Assembly: GCA_002483085.1 (NCBI GenBank)
Contig: DLHF01000052.1
Location: forward strand, 123,030-187,029
Direction of reading: 5' to 3'
Length of the DNA: 64,000 nt
Origin: Ignavibacteria bacterium UBA7675
Lineage (GTDB): Bacteria > Bacteroidota > Ignavibacteria > Kapaibacteriales > UB7675
Part shown: piece after piece, positions 9,175 to 18,424 of the stretch
Layout of the letters: each line of letters begins with the position of its first letter
Numbering within the stretch: position 1 is the stretch's first letter
Made by a program: the position numbers and the translations under genes
Notes under the pieces: generated by a model
The model's database searches: none
The model's input: the letters and a program-made list of their open reading frames with translations, nothing else
Told to the model about the DNA's origin: nothing

Positions 9175-10449
9175 ATGAACATCCTTCTGATTGGCAATGG
9201 CGGGCGCGAGCATGCGCTTGCAGCAGCGCTCAACAATTCTCCGCTCACGGAAATGCTGTTCTGCGCACCGGGCAATCCGGGCATTCTCACCATTGCTAAC
9301 CACGCCGCATGCGACGTGTCGAGTTTTGATTCTATCGTACAATTCTGCCAGGAGAGAGAGATAAGTTTTGTTGTGATCGGCCCGGAAGTGCCTCTTGGCG
9401 CTGGGCTTGCCAATGTACTGCGCGCAATCAATCTTCCGGTGTTTGGGCCTACGCGCGAAGCTGCACAATTAGAATGCTCCAAGGGCTTTGCCAAGGACTT
9501 CATGCAGCGCTATAACATTCCCACGGCAGCATTCCGCTGCTTTTCCGCCACCGAAGCAATTGCCGCACTCGAATACGTGCGCGAGCAGTCTTTGCCGCTG
9601 GTCATCAAAGCCGACGGGCTGGCGGCGGGCAAAGGCGTGATTATCGCTTCCACAGCCGAAGAAGCAGTGAGCTCGCTCAATGAGATTTTTCACGGTAGGT
9701 TTGGCAATGCTGGCAACAGTGTGGTCGTGGAAGACTTCCTACGAGGCGAAGAAGCGTCGGTCTTTGCTATTTGCGACGGCGAGAATTTTGTGACGCTGGC
9801 GTCCTCGCAGGACCACAAGCGCGCGCTCGACAACGACCAGGGCGAAAACACTGGCGGTATGGGAGCCTATGCACCTGCGCCGATTGTCACCGATGAAGTG
9901 ATGGAGAAAGTTCGCACTCGGATCATTCGTCCTGTGCTCGATGGTATGAAGGCGGAGGGAACGCCTTTTATTGGCTGCCTGTACGTGGGGCTGATGATCG
10001 ACAATGGCGAGCCACGGGTAGTAGAGTTCAATACGCGCTTTGGCGATCCCGAAACGCAGGCCGTGCTTACTGTCTTCCGAGGCGATCTGATGAAGCTGTT
10101 GTACTCTGCTGCCATCGGGCGGCTCGATACTGCTTGCATTGATACAGTAGCTGAAGGCTATGCGTGCAATGTTGTGCTGGCGTCCGAGGGCTATCCCGGT
10201 CCGTATGAAAAGGGGCGCGAGATTGTGGGTGTTCACGAAGCTGAGCAACTCGGCGCTGTAGTGTATCATGCGGGAACAGCGGAGCAGGATGGAAAGCTGG
10301 TCACTGCCGGTGGGCGTGTGCTTGGCGTTTGTGCGCCCGGCGCTACCCTGATTGAAGCTATTGAACTCGCGTATGCCGCTGCTGAGCGCATTCACTTCGA
10401 GGGTAAAATGTGCCGCGCCGATATTGGACAAAAGGGGCTGAGAGGGTAA
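9175..10449 (+). CDS. purD: Phosphoribosylamine-glycine ligase (GAR synthetase)
   Basis: A 424-residue ATP-grasp ligase, the normal PurD length. It joins glycine to 5-phosphoribosylamine in step two of purine synthesis. The N-terminal domain has LLIGNGGREHALA and VIGPEVPLGAG. The ATP-grasp core has KADGLAAGKGV, EDFLRGEEASV, the SSQDHKRA loop, and the metal-binding segment VVEFNTRFGDPETQ. The C-terminal domain follows. The ATG at 9175 fits the family start exactly; no clear Shine-Dalgarno is visible. A strong shared terminator follows the stop. No other purine gene is adjacent. Confidence 0.98.
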   Translation: MNILLIGNGGREHALAAALNNSPLTEMLFCAPGNPGILTIANHAACDVSSFDSIVQFCQEREISFVVIGPEVPLGAGLANVLRAINLPVFGPTREAAQLECSKGFAKDFMQRYNIPTAAFRCFSATEAIAALEYVREQSLPLVIKADGLAAGKGVIIASTAEEAVSSLNEIFHGRFGNAGNSVVVEDFLRGEEASVFAICDGENFVTLASSQDHKRALDNDQGENTGGMGAYAPAPIVTDEVMEKVRTRIIRPVLDGMKAEGTPFIGCLYVGLMIDNGEPRVVEFNTRFGDPETQAVLTVFRGDLMKLLYSAAIGRLDTACIDTVAEGYACNVVLASEGYPGPYEKGREIVGVHEAEQLGAVVYHAGTAEQDGKLVTAGGRVLGVCAPGATLIEAIELAYAAAERIHFEGKMCRADIGQKGLRG

Positions 10450-10459
10450 CTGTTATATA

Positions 10460-10495
10460 CGCGTCTATCCGCCCTGTACAAGGCGGATAGACGCG
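10460..10495. terminator. Bidirectional terminator between purD and the convergent T9SS gene
   Basis: A perfect 14-bp stem with arms cgcgtctatccgcc (10460-10473) and ggcggatagacgcg (10482-10495) and an 8-base loop. It lies in the 53-bp gap between convergent stops, so it probably serves both genes. Confidence 0.9.
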
Positions 10496-10502
10496 GGATT
10501 AT

Positions 10503-13500
10503 TTATTTTACAATACTCATTGTGCGCGTTGTGCGATAGCCGGGCGACACAAATTCGTAGAAGTACAGTCCGCTTTCCAGCGAGGAGAGCTCGACGGTAG
10601 CATCGTACAAACCAGCCTTAAACTCGTCGTCGACGAGCACCGTTGCCCGATTGCCGAGCGCATTGTACAGCACCACCCGCACAGGGCCGTCGTTGCTGAT
10701 ACCAAAGCGGAATGTTGTCATTTCTGATGCAGGATTGGGGAAATTCTGCACAACAAACGACTCGGATGGTTTGTCCTGCGACGAGAGCTTGATTTCCACA
10801 CCGCAGCCAGTTTCTGTCGAGAATGTGAATTGCCCAGCATTGCCGCTTACTCCAACTTTAGCTTCAAGGCAATTGCCTCTAATGCGAATAGTATCAACGG
10901 CAGTATTTTTATCCACCGGCTCGAAACACACCACGACATAGCCAGTGTCGCGAGGTGCTATTACAATGGGAAATTGCGAGAGCGGAGCTGAGAACCGAGT
11001 GTTTCCTTCGAGATCAAGAGTTTCGAGCACATACGGTAGTTCGCTGGAATTGTACACGGGAATACTGTCGCAGCGCGCCTGCCCCACCGCACCGAACGGA
11101 TACGTTCCCGCCAAGAGCGATTGAAAGCTAATAGTAAAGCCCTGAATGATCATTGTTGTGTCGCGTATGTTACCTGCCGAGTCGGTGACAACAAGGCGAT
11201 AGCGGGCATCGAGCATTCTGTCCACGGGCTGTATTTCTACTGCCAGTACACCCGGCAGCAGCGATATATCGACAACAGTGATACAGTTTACTTCATCGGT
11301 AATAACATACGACTCAATACCCCAGTCGAATTTCAGGCTGTCGGCTACTACTGTACGTGCAAATGTGCGACAGGAATCGCTTACCACAGATATTGCCGGA
11401 ACAACGGTATCTTTGCGAGCCAAAACCTGAACAAACGCAATGGCGCGCTCCACGCACTCGTTGCCGATAATCAGCGAGTCGGCAAACTCACCGGGGTCTT
11501 CGCTGTGGAAGCACACTTGTATTGTCGCCTTGCCTCCCGGTGGAATCGTAACTGACGGCGGTTGAATCGTAAACTCAGGCGAATCGTTTTTCATCCGCAT
11601 GGACGAAACTGTTCTGTTGAATTTTCCATAATTCGACAGCTCGACAGGGATGCAGTAGATTTTGCCCGCCCGGGTTTCGTCGCTGATAAGCACTGGTTTC
11701 TTTGCAATCGGGTCGGCGTGGACAGTAAATCCGGGAATGGTAAAATCTACCCAACCTTGGATGCCATTGGCATTGCGCGCTACAACGCTGCCCTTGCCGT
11801 CCTCGAACGGATTGACAAGGAGAGCGCTGAACGACATGGAATCGGCACCGGGATTGAAGGGGGCGATTTGCACAGAGGTATTGACTGCCGAATCGCTAAT
11901 AACTTCTATTTTTTCGACCGAGAGCTTGACTGCTGCGGTATCGTAGAACACACCGCGCATTTCCGCGCACAGAAAATCCGTGGCTGTTTGCAGCGGAGCT
12001 TCTACCTTTACATTGAATGCCATCACGGGGCGTCGCACGCAGGAATTGCCAATAATCATGGTATCTGTAAATACACCTGCGCCTGACATCGAAAAGCATA
12101 CTTCAATAGTCCGAACAGCTCCCGGGGGAATCACCACCGGGAGGCCGGTGACGACGGTAAAACCATTAGAGTTGAAATCAGTCTGGGATACTGTTTGCGG
12201 AAATTTTCCATCGTTTGTAAGTGTAATAGTAGCGCAGGTTGTAGCGCCTATGCGGGCGTTTGCGGCTGTTACTGGCAGAGTAATTCCTGCTGCTGCTGTA
12301 GCGCGTATAGTATAGCCTGGTATATCAAATTGCGCTGATCGTCCACTGCCCGCCGAGTCGCGCGTGGCAATCACAAACGAACCATCTTTGTAGAGGTCGA
12401 CAAGGTGCGCTTGGAATCTCGCTCGTTGTGCCGGCGACACTATCGAATCGATCATCACAGTGGTATTCACCTGTTGCGAAGCGCTTACGCTGCGGATACC
12501 ACGGTCGAATGCCAGAGTGTCGAAGGCTCCACCCACAAGCGAATCGCAGTTGGGCGTGCCGAGCAGAATGGGAGGAATAATATCCGGCGGATCAAATGTG
12601 GAAATGCTGTCGTACTTCATGCCGCCGATGTAGCCATACGAATTTGCAAATCCATAGCCATACACATACACCCCAACGCCGACATTTGCCTCGACGATGT
12701 TGATACCTGTCTGCACTTTCAGGCTTTCGGTGTACGAGTAGCTGGTAATGCTCAGCGGGCGGAACCTCGAAGCGGCAATGGGAACACCGTTGAGCTTTAC
12801 TGTACCTACCGAATCGGTCGGAGCAATAATCGTAATGTATTGCTCTGATCCGTAGATATCCGGCTCGTCCTCCCAAGCCATGATACTGAAGCACTGATAG
12901 CGTTTAAGGTATTGCTCTACTGGCGAATTGACAATCATAAAGGGGTCGCCGGTGTAGTCGCTACCGCCGCCGCCTATGCGCTGCGATGTTTTCTTGTACT
13001 GGGTTACTAATATTGGTCCGGTAGCTGTTATCCACTCTGCTTTAGAAAGCACAGCGTCGTAATACTCTCCGGCGGCCATCGTGCGGAAAAATACCCCGTC
13101 CACATAAATATTCGTGTTGTCGAAAGCTGCAAGTACGCGGTACTTGTCGAAATTGCTGGGCTCTGCGTTGAAAGCAAGCGGATACGGCGTTACAAAAGCA
13201 CTGCCGCCCCAAGTTGGGATGGGGGGGAGCTGTTCCACGAGGTGATCGCGCGACTGGCTTTGGGGCGATTGCGAGACGCGTGCGCGCTGGTGCCCGGCAA
13301 ACACTGCTATGGGTTTGGTCGATGAAATTTTTGATCCTGTAAGGTCTATTGTTGCATTCATCTGTGTCTGTACAAGGTATGCCTGACCTTTGTTGAGTCG
13401 TATCTGCTGGGTTGAAGCCGGTCCGGTGGATGTTGCCACCGATGGCTCGATAGTAATATCGGTAGCGTCTTCGGTAGCGACCACCGCGAACTCCGACGGC

Positions 13501-14048
13501 GCATAGCCGCCCACTGCATCGGAAGGATAGGAAACCGCGTAGTATTCTGTACCAAGTACATCGGTAGGCAGGGCAATAAAGGCGTCGCTGGTGGTACGCG
13601 CTTGGTTAAGCCCGTACACTGTTACTTCCGAACTCGACGTAATATGGAATACCTGCGGGGCGGCAGTTTCGTTTTGCGGATCGTTGTTGACGCCATTAGG
13701 CGACGTTATGCCTTCGAGTTCAAAACCTGTAAACACTGTAGAGAAGATAAAGAACTCGCCCGAGCTGATAGTAAATGTGCGCTCGTACCGCCGATTGTCC
13801 CGGTCGTAGTACACAATACTGCCCGAGGCTGGCTGCTCTGCTGTAATAAACACATAGAGCGAGTCTTCCTGCTGGTTCGGATTATTGTGGAGATTTGGCA
13901 GGAAAGTAATCCAGAAATCGGTACCCTTGCTGTCGCGAATAGCTGCTACTGTGGCTGCCGACGAGAAGAACGATACACCTACTACCAGAATTGCGGCAAG
14001 GCAGAGCAGCAGAGAGAAAGAGCGAGAATCGTATCTCAATTGTTGCAT
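10503..14048 (-). CDS. Large T9SS-sorted surface protein with IgGFc-binding-like N-terminal domain
   Basis: About 1181 residues. A signal peptide is followed by an IgGFc-binding-like domain (about 30-480), recognised by GTDFWITFLPN at its start and GVYVYGYGFANSYGYIGG at its end. Three related beta domains of choice-of-anchor-D type follow, each with a CxxxxxxN-G-F start, an IPPG turn and a C-F-x-P/M end such as IGNSCV and IGNECV. The C-terminus is a T9SS sorting domain (FPNPASEMTTFRF, then SGLYFYEF). The start at 14048 has AGGGAACAGCC upstream; the frame extends to 14132 without signal-peptide character. It is a paralogue of the 26418-29201 gene. An adhesion or surface-layer role is plausible but inferred. 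Confidence 0.87.
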   Translation of the reverse strand: MQQLRYDSRSFSLLLCLAAILVVGVSFFSSAATVAAIRDSKGTDFWITFLPNLHNNPNQQEDSLYVFITAEQPASGSIVYYDRDNRRYERTFTISSGEFFIFSTVFTGFELEGITSPNGVNNDPQNETAAPQVFHITSSSEVTVYGLNQARTTSDAFIALPTDVLGTEYYAVSYPSDAVGGYAPSEFAVVATEDATDITIEPSVATSTGPASTQQIRLNKGQAYLVQTQMNATIDLTGSKISSTKPIAVFAGHQRARVSQSPQSQSRDHLVEQLPPIPTWGGSAFVTPYPLAFNAEPSNFDKYRVLAAFDNTNIYVDGVFFRTMAAGEYYDAVLSKAEWITATGPILVTQYKKTSQRIGGGGSDYTGDPFMIVNSPVEQYLKRYQCFSIMAWEDEPDIYGSEQYITIIAPTDSVGTVKLNGVPIAASRFRPLSITSYSYTESLKVQTGINIVEANVGVGVYVYGYGFANSYGYIGGMKYDSISTFDPPDIIPPILLGTPNCDSLVGGAFDTLAFDRGIRSVSASQQVNTTVMIDSIVSPAQRARFQAHLVDLYKDGSFVIATRDSAGSGRSAQFDIPGYTIRATAAAGITLPVTAANARIGATTCATITLTNDGKFPQTVSQTDFNSNGFTVVTGLPVVIPPGAVRTIEVCFSMSGAGVFTDTMIIGNSCVRRPVMAFNVKVEAPLQTATDFLCAEMRGVFYDTAAVKLSVEKIEVISDSAVNTSVQIAPFNPGADSMSFSALLVNPFEDGKGSVVARNANGIQGWVDFTIPGFTVHADPIAKKPVLISDETRAGKIYCIPVELSNYGKFNRTVSSMRMKNDSPEFTIQPPSVTIPPGGKATIQVCFHSEDPGEFADSLIIGNECVERAIAFVQVLARKDTVVPAISVVSDSCRTFARTVVADSLKFDWGIESYVITDEVNCITVVDISLLPGVLAVEIQPVDRMLDARYRLVVTDSAGNIRDTTMIIQGFTISFQSLLAGTYPFGAVGQARCDSIPVYNSSELPYVLETLDLEGNTRFSAPLSQFPIVIAPRDTGYVVVCFEPVDKNTAVDTIRIRGNCLEAKVGVSGNAGQFTFSTETGCGVEIKLSSQDKPSESFVVQNFPNPASEMTTFRFGISNDGPVRVVLYNALGNRATVLVDDEFKAGLYDATVELSSLESGLYFYEFVSPGYRTTRTMSIVK

Positions 14049-14276
14049 GGCTGTTCCCTGTACAGTGAACAATATGCAGGCCTTCCTGCGGAATTGATTA
14101 AAACACATGAGCCTGTTGAAAAGATACAGCAACAGCGCGGTAAGTATAGAAAAAATTCGCTTTACATTGAAGGTAAAAATCGGAGGGGTGGCAAGAGTGG
14201 CGGATTCGGCGTAAAAAGCCGTGTTTGGCTCGTTGTATACACTTCCAATGGCAGAGCAGGTTGCTGTACTTTTATG

Positions 14277-14335
14277 GCACGGGCGTCGTTGGTCGCCCGA
14301 GTAGTCGTTGTCGCCGGTCGCACACCCGCCTCTTC
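14277..14335 (-). repeat. Intergenic repeat R2, copy 3
   Basis: On the minus strand it reads gtgtgcgaccggcgacaacg followed by a hairpin with arms cgggcg and cgcccg and loop accaacga. The stem is kept while the loop differs from the other copies. Confidence 0.7.
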
Positions 14336-14416
14336 TCTGTTCACAGGTTTTGCGCCAGTGGGTGCTGCGCCTATGAGGTGAATTGGTATGCCATGCCTTT
14401 ACCTACTGTGGCGGCG

Positions 14417-14509
14417 GCTGCACAGCACGCGGCGGCGGTATCCTGGGAATGATGCGAGGACGAAGCAGCGCGTTGCGGAGAGAAAGCGCGAGGGCGGAGG
14501 ACTGGGGCG
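14417..14509 (+). repeat. Intergenic repeat R1, copy 3 (split)
   Basis: It starts ggctgcacagcacgcggcgg and resumes with gcagcgcgttgcggagag and aagcgcgagggcggagga after about 26 extra bases. The extra segment contains atgcgaggacg, also found in the insert of copy 1. Confidence 0.65.
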
Positions 14510-14549
14510 GCAGAACTTGCCTTGCGCTCGGGATTCCCAACTGATAAAA

Positions 14550-14586
14550 ATGCAAAAGGCGACGCCGCGTTATCCGGACATCGCCT
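14550..14586 (-). terminator. Probable terminator of the GH130-GT4 operon
   Basis: Arms aggcga (14557-14562) and tcgcct (14581-14586) enclose a GC-rich interior with further pairing. On the minus strand the stem is followed by ttttgcattttt. It lies 22 bases past the stop of the glycosyltransferase gene. Confidence 0.65.
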
Positions 14587-14608
14587 GGCATTGTGTGGCC
14601 TACCAGCT

Positions 14609-16897
14609 TTACGCTGATTTATTGAGTCTGCGGGGCAGGGCGCCTGCGAGAAGGAGATGTTGTTTCTGCTCGTCGGAGCCACTTCCTTGTTTGCGGCGCT
14701 TCAGGCGTATCACAATAAGTTGCGACATCAGATAGCTCAGCGTAGACTCTGCACCCTGGTTGATATTGATTCTATCCGCTTCGATACCATCGTGGCATCC
14801 ACCTGTTGCAGAGTTGTAGACTACTTGGTTCAAATGGTTATTGCCGAGGAACCAGCTAAAGGCTGTGTCGATGAGCTGGATATGCCGTTTGTCGCCGAAT
14901 GCTTCATACATTTGTTCGAGAACCTGGATTGTAGCGACTGCTTCGATAGGCTGCTCGCCATATCCGGCGAGAGGTTTACCCCGGTGCATCCACCCTTGGT
15001 TTGCAATTGGCCGGAAGCGATTGTTCACGAAGGTATGTGCTATCAAAAAATCCATCGTCGAAGTAGCGATTGCGCCATATTCTGCCTTTCCGGTTTCGCG
15101 ATGAGCGAGCACCATTGCTTCGGGCAGGATGGCGTTCTTATAGGTAAGATAGTTTTCAAACCACTGCCAGTCTTTGTCGGCAACCACATTGTACAGGCTG
15201 GCAAGGTGCGAGGCCAGAGTATCGACCATAGCTGTAATATCGGCGGAGCGGCGCACGGAATTGTAGTAGTACAGTCCGCGAATAGCTAATGCCACAGCCC
15301 GGGGCGACTGTACCGGAGGAATCTGGCGGAGCGCTTTGAGCAGGCATTGTTCGGCGCGGACGCGATAGGAACCCGGAATACTTTCTATTGAATACAAAAA
15401 ACCGAGCGCTGCGATAGCGCGACCATTGGCATCGTCGAGATTGACCGTGTGGTTTTTACTGTCGAAATCGCCGTTTTGATCTACGTAGTTGAAGAAACGC
15501 CCGCTTGGTTGCTGGCAGCATTCTATAAAGCGCAGATACGTACCTACGAGATGGAGGTCGGTGGCACCACCAGTAAGCTCGTAGTGCAATGCGGCTACGG
15601 CCAGTGCTCGCGCGTTATCGTCGAGTGTATAGCCACTTGCGATATCGGGCATACAGATGGAGCTGAACTGTATAAGGCCATTGCCATCGGTCATCGTGCG
15701 TAGATGTCCGAGATGCACTTCCGGGATTGTATAGCTCAACTCTGTACCCGTAATACTTTGGAACAGGCGGGCGTAGCTAATAGCAGCATTTTCCCACAGG
15801 AGTGCTCGGGACTGCTCGTAGGCACGGCAGCTCATGCGGGCGCGCAACACATCGTTGCTCAGCAAGCGGATAGCTGCATCAGCGAGCTGGTCGGGCGCTT
15901 GAAAATCAATGATAATGCCCGCATCGCCGAGCAGTTCGGTAGCATGTGGAATTCGCGTTGCAATAATAGGGCAGGCACAGCTCATAGCATAGGAAAACGT
16001 ACCGCTCACGGCCTGGTGGGGGTCGTGCGAGGTAAACAAATAGACATCTGTAGCGCGGAGATAGCCGAGCAACTCGTCGAGCGAGAGATAAGTATTTACA
16101 AATCGCACATGGTGTTCCAGCTTAAGATCGCGCACTTTTGCTTCGAGCATATCGCGGTATTGCTCGCCCTGGTGCCGCACCACGCCTGGGTGCGTAGCAC
16201 CGAGCACGAGATAGAGTACATCGGGAAACCGTGCCACGATATGCGGCAGCGCATCCAAAGCTGTTTCAATAGATTTATTGCTGCTTATCAGCCCAAACGT
16301 AGAGAGCACCTTTCTTCCTTGTAGCCCGAGTTGTATTCGGACTGCATCGGCATCAGTGAGATCGACGTTGTGGATACCATGCGGGATGACGCAAATTTTG
16401 TCGGCGGGTATAGCGTATTCTTCTTCGAGCAATCTTGCCGAGTGGCTTGTCATTACAACAATGCGCTCCGAGAGCTCGCCAATTGTTTCCACAAGGCTTT
16501 TGCGCTTTGCGTCGGGCGAGGGGAGCACGGTATGGAACACCACAACGACGGGCTTAGAGAGGTTCATCAGAAGGTAGAGAATGTTTTCGCCATACGCCCC
16601 ACCGAACAGCCCAAACTCGTGCTGGATGCACACTACGGCAATATCCTGGCGTGCATTAACTTGCTCTGCTATGCGCGTACATTCTTCTGGCTTTAGAGCA
16701 TTAAGTGTGTATTCTGTTTCTTCGGGGTACAGATGCCGTCCTTCCGGTTCTTCTAATGCACACACCTTAAGATTGAAGCTAGCGCTAAAGGTTTTTCCGA
16801 GGGCATGGATCAAGTCCTGGCTGAACGCAGCTATGCCGCAAGCGCGCGGCGGGTATGATGTTACGAGCAGCACTGTGTGTTTTCTATGAGTTGTCAT
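14609..16897 (-). CDS. GT4 glycosyltransferase fused to a C-terminal (alpha/alpha)-type glycosidase-like domain
   Basis: At 762 residues it is about twice a normal GT4 enzyme. Residues 1-380 form the GT-B fold: TSYPPRACGIAAFSQDL at the start, HEFGLFGG, VIPHGIHNVD between lobes, and donor-site region AVSGTFSYAMSCACPIIAT. Residues about 400-745 are rich in helices with repeated aromatic and acidic motifs (LDDNARALAVAAL, LDDANGRAIAALG), resembling (alpha/alpha)6 barrels of glycosidases. It lies 42 bases after a GH130 gene on the same strand, so the two are probably one operon. Making or remodelling a mannose-containing glycan is likely (inference from GH130 substrates). Donor and acceptor are unknown. 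Confidence 0.8.
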   Translation of the reverse strand: MTTHRKHTVLLVTSYPPRACGIAAFSQDLIHALGKTFSASFNLKVCALEEPEGRHLYPEETEYTLNALKPEECTRIAEQVNARQDIAVVCIQHEFGLFGGAYGENILYLLMNLSKPVVVVFHTVLPSPDAKRKSLVETIGELSERIVVMTSHSARLLEEEYAIPADKICVIPHGIHNVDLTDADAVRIQLGLQGRKVLSTFGLISSNKSIETALDALPHIVARFPDVLYLVLGATHPGVVRHQGEQYRDMLEAKVRDLKLEHHVRFVNTYLSLDELLGYLRATDVYLFTSHDPHQAVSGTFSYAMSCACPIIATRIPHATELLGDAGIIIDFQAPDQLADAAIRLLSNDVLRARMSCRAYEQSRALLWENAAISYARLFQSITGTELSYTIPEVHLGHLRTMTDGNGLIQFSSICMPDIASGYTLDDNARALAVAALHYELTGGATDLHLVGTYLRFIECCQQPSGRFFNYVDQNGDFDSKNHTVNLDDANGRAIAALGFLYSIESIPGSYRVRAEQCLLKALRQIPPVQSPRAVALAIRGLYYYNSVRRSADITAMVDTLASHLASLYNVVADKDWQWFENYLTYKNAILPEAMVLAHRETGKAEYGAIATSTMDFLIAHTFVNNRFRPIANQGWMHRGKPLAGYGEQPIEAVATIQVLEQMYEAFGDKRHIQLIDTAFSWFLGNNHLNQVVYNSATGGCHDGIEADRININQGAESTLSYLMSQLIVIRLKRRKQGSGSDEQKQHLLLAGALPRRLNKSA

Positions 16898-16939
16898 AAG
16901 TGTACATCCTTGTTTAGTAGGAACGCGAGAGCTATGGGT

Positions 16940-18016
16940 CTACGCAGTTCCCTTGTTTGTAGCAGAAATTGCACTTACAGTACGGCGCTGCTTGCTCAGT
17001 TCCAGAAGCAGGTCGTCTATTCGTAGCGATGCCACTGCGATGCGGCTATCAGCGGCGCCATAGTACATATAAAGTTGGTTGCCGAACAGCGCTGTTCCGG
17101 TTGGGAATACCACATTGCCGATATAGCCGTTTTTCTCCCACAGGTATTCCGGAGAGAACAACGGATCGGCCAGCCGGGACAGCTCAATAGTAGGATCGTT
17201 GATATCGTGCAGCGATGCCGCCGCATGATACACCTTCCCGCGAGGGGTCATTTCTACTGCATGGCTGATAAGCAGCCAGCCGTCGTCTGTTTCGATAGGG
17301 GGGGCACCTGCTCCCACATGGCTGGTCTCGTAGTACAACTGCGGCGCCAGCACGATATGCTGCTTGATGTTGTGGAGGTAGTCGCGCCAGAAATCATCGG
17401 TGAGCTCTTCCGGCGACGAAAAGTACACGATCTGAATGTCGGGGAAAATGCGGTGCAGCAGGGCAAACTTCCCATTGATACGGCGGGGAAAAAACGCGAG
17501 GTCTTTATCCCAGAGCATTATTTCATTGCCATTATCTAACAGGCCATGCTCTTTAAACAAATAGTAATGAAATAGATATTTTTCGCTGATACCAGTACGG
17601 TGTTCTATGATGTGTTTGAACTCCCTATAGCTGATGCGCGGCGTAATAACACTGTGTTTCTTAAAGTTCTTTTTATCGGTAGAAGTCGCCAGCACCCCGA
17701 GTGCGTTTACACCGTCGTAGCCTGTGTAGGTAAGATAGCATACCCCGTCGATTTCCACGATGCGCGGGTCCTCAAGCCCTTGCGACTCAAAAGGATACTC
17801 ATGGGAAATCAGTGGTGTAGCAAGGCGTTCTACAATGTCTAAAGGGCCGTCGAGCCTACAATAGCCAATCGTAGAAATATTGCCTTTTTTAAAAGCGCGG
17901 TAGTATATATGGACTGACGAACCACTTTGCAGACAGCCCGGATTAAGAACACCTTCGCTTTCGAAATCGAGGTGTGTCTTTTCTAATAAAATCCCTTCTC
18001 GCTGAACATGCACCAT
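16940..18016 (-). CDS. GH130-family glycoside phosphorylase/hydrolase
   Basis: About 358 residues forming a five-bladed propeller typical of GH130, which mostly phosphorolyse beta-mannosides. Family marks visible are GVLNPGCLQSGSSVHIYYRA at the start, GLEDPRIVEIDGVCYLTYT with the catalytic-region Asp, and the late GTALFGNQLYMYYGAAD. GH130 members act on mannosyl-glucose, mannosyl-GlcNAc or 1,2-mannan; the subgroup cannot be assigned by eye. The ATG at 18016 is where family similarity begins. An ATG at 18082, with GGAG about ten bases upstream, is the main alternative. It is first of a two-gene unit with the GT4 fusion. Confidence 0.85.
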   Translation of the reverse strand: MVHVQREGILLEKTHLDFESEGVLNPGCLQSGSSVHIYYRAFKKGNISTIGYCRLDGPLDIVERLATPLISHEYPFESQGLEDPRIVEIDGVCYLTYTGYDGVNALGVLATSTDKKNFKKHSVITPRISYREFKHIIEHRTGISEKYLFHYYLFKEHGLLDNGNEIMLWDKDLAFFPRRINGKFALLHRIFPDIQIVYFSSPEELTDDFWRDYLHNIKQHIVLAPQLYYETSHVGAGAPPIETDDGWLLISHAVEMTPRGKVYHAAASLHDINDPTIELSRLADPLFSPEYLWEKNGYIGNVVFPTGTALFGNQLYMYYGAADSRIAVASLRIDDLLLELSKQRRTVSAISATNKGTA

Positions 18017-18424
18017 AGAATAGTAGTCGATAGAGTAGTCGTGAAGCTCGCGCGGAATGGCAAGCTGAAAGCTGTACAACATTGCAGCGATGCTCCGCAG
18101 GATACACACGGGCTCTCGGGTAGGAAGGGGGGGCGAGAGCCACAGCAAGAATACCTACGTGCACTGCATCCGTTTTGCGCCCGCAGCCACAGGCGGGATA
18201 CGGGGTTGGGATAGAGTGTAGGACGCGCTTCTTTTTACCACAATTCTGCGAACAATTACTTATATTCGCACGTCGAGACAATTCTTTCCCGAGACTGCCC
18301 GGCAGTTGTATGTTGTCAGCGGGTATTTTGTTCCTTTCGGACACCTTTCGTCTCGATACCCAGGGGCAGGGCGGTCGTATGGTACAACAGTGGTTCTTTT
18401 TTACACAAGTACAATAGTGAAGCT

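Larger units (their letters stand above)
14049..14608. other. Gene-free region rich in repeats
   Basis: A 560-base gap with no convincing gene. It holds one R2 copy (14277-14335, minus), one split R1 copy (14417-14509, plus), and a terminator for the gene to its right. Confidence 0.6.
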
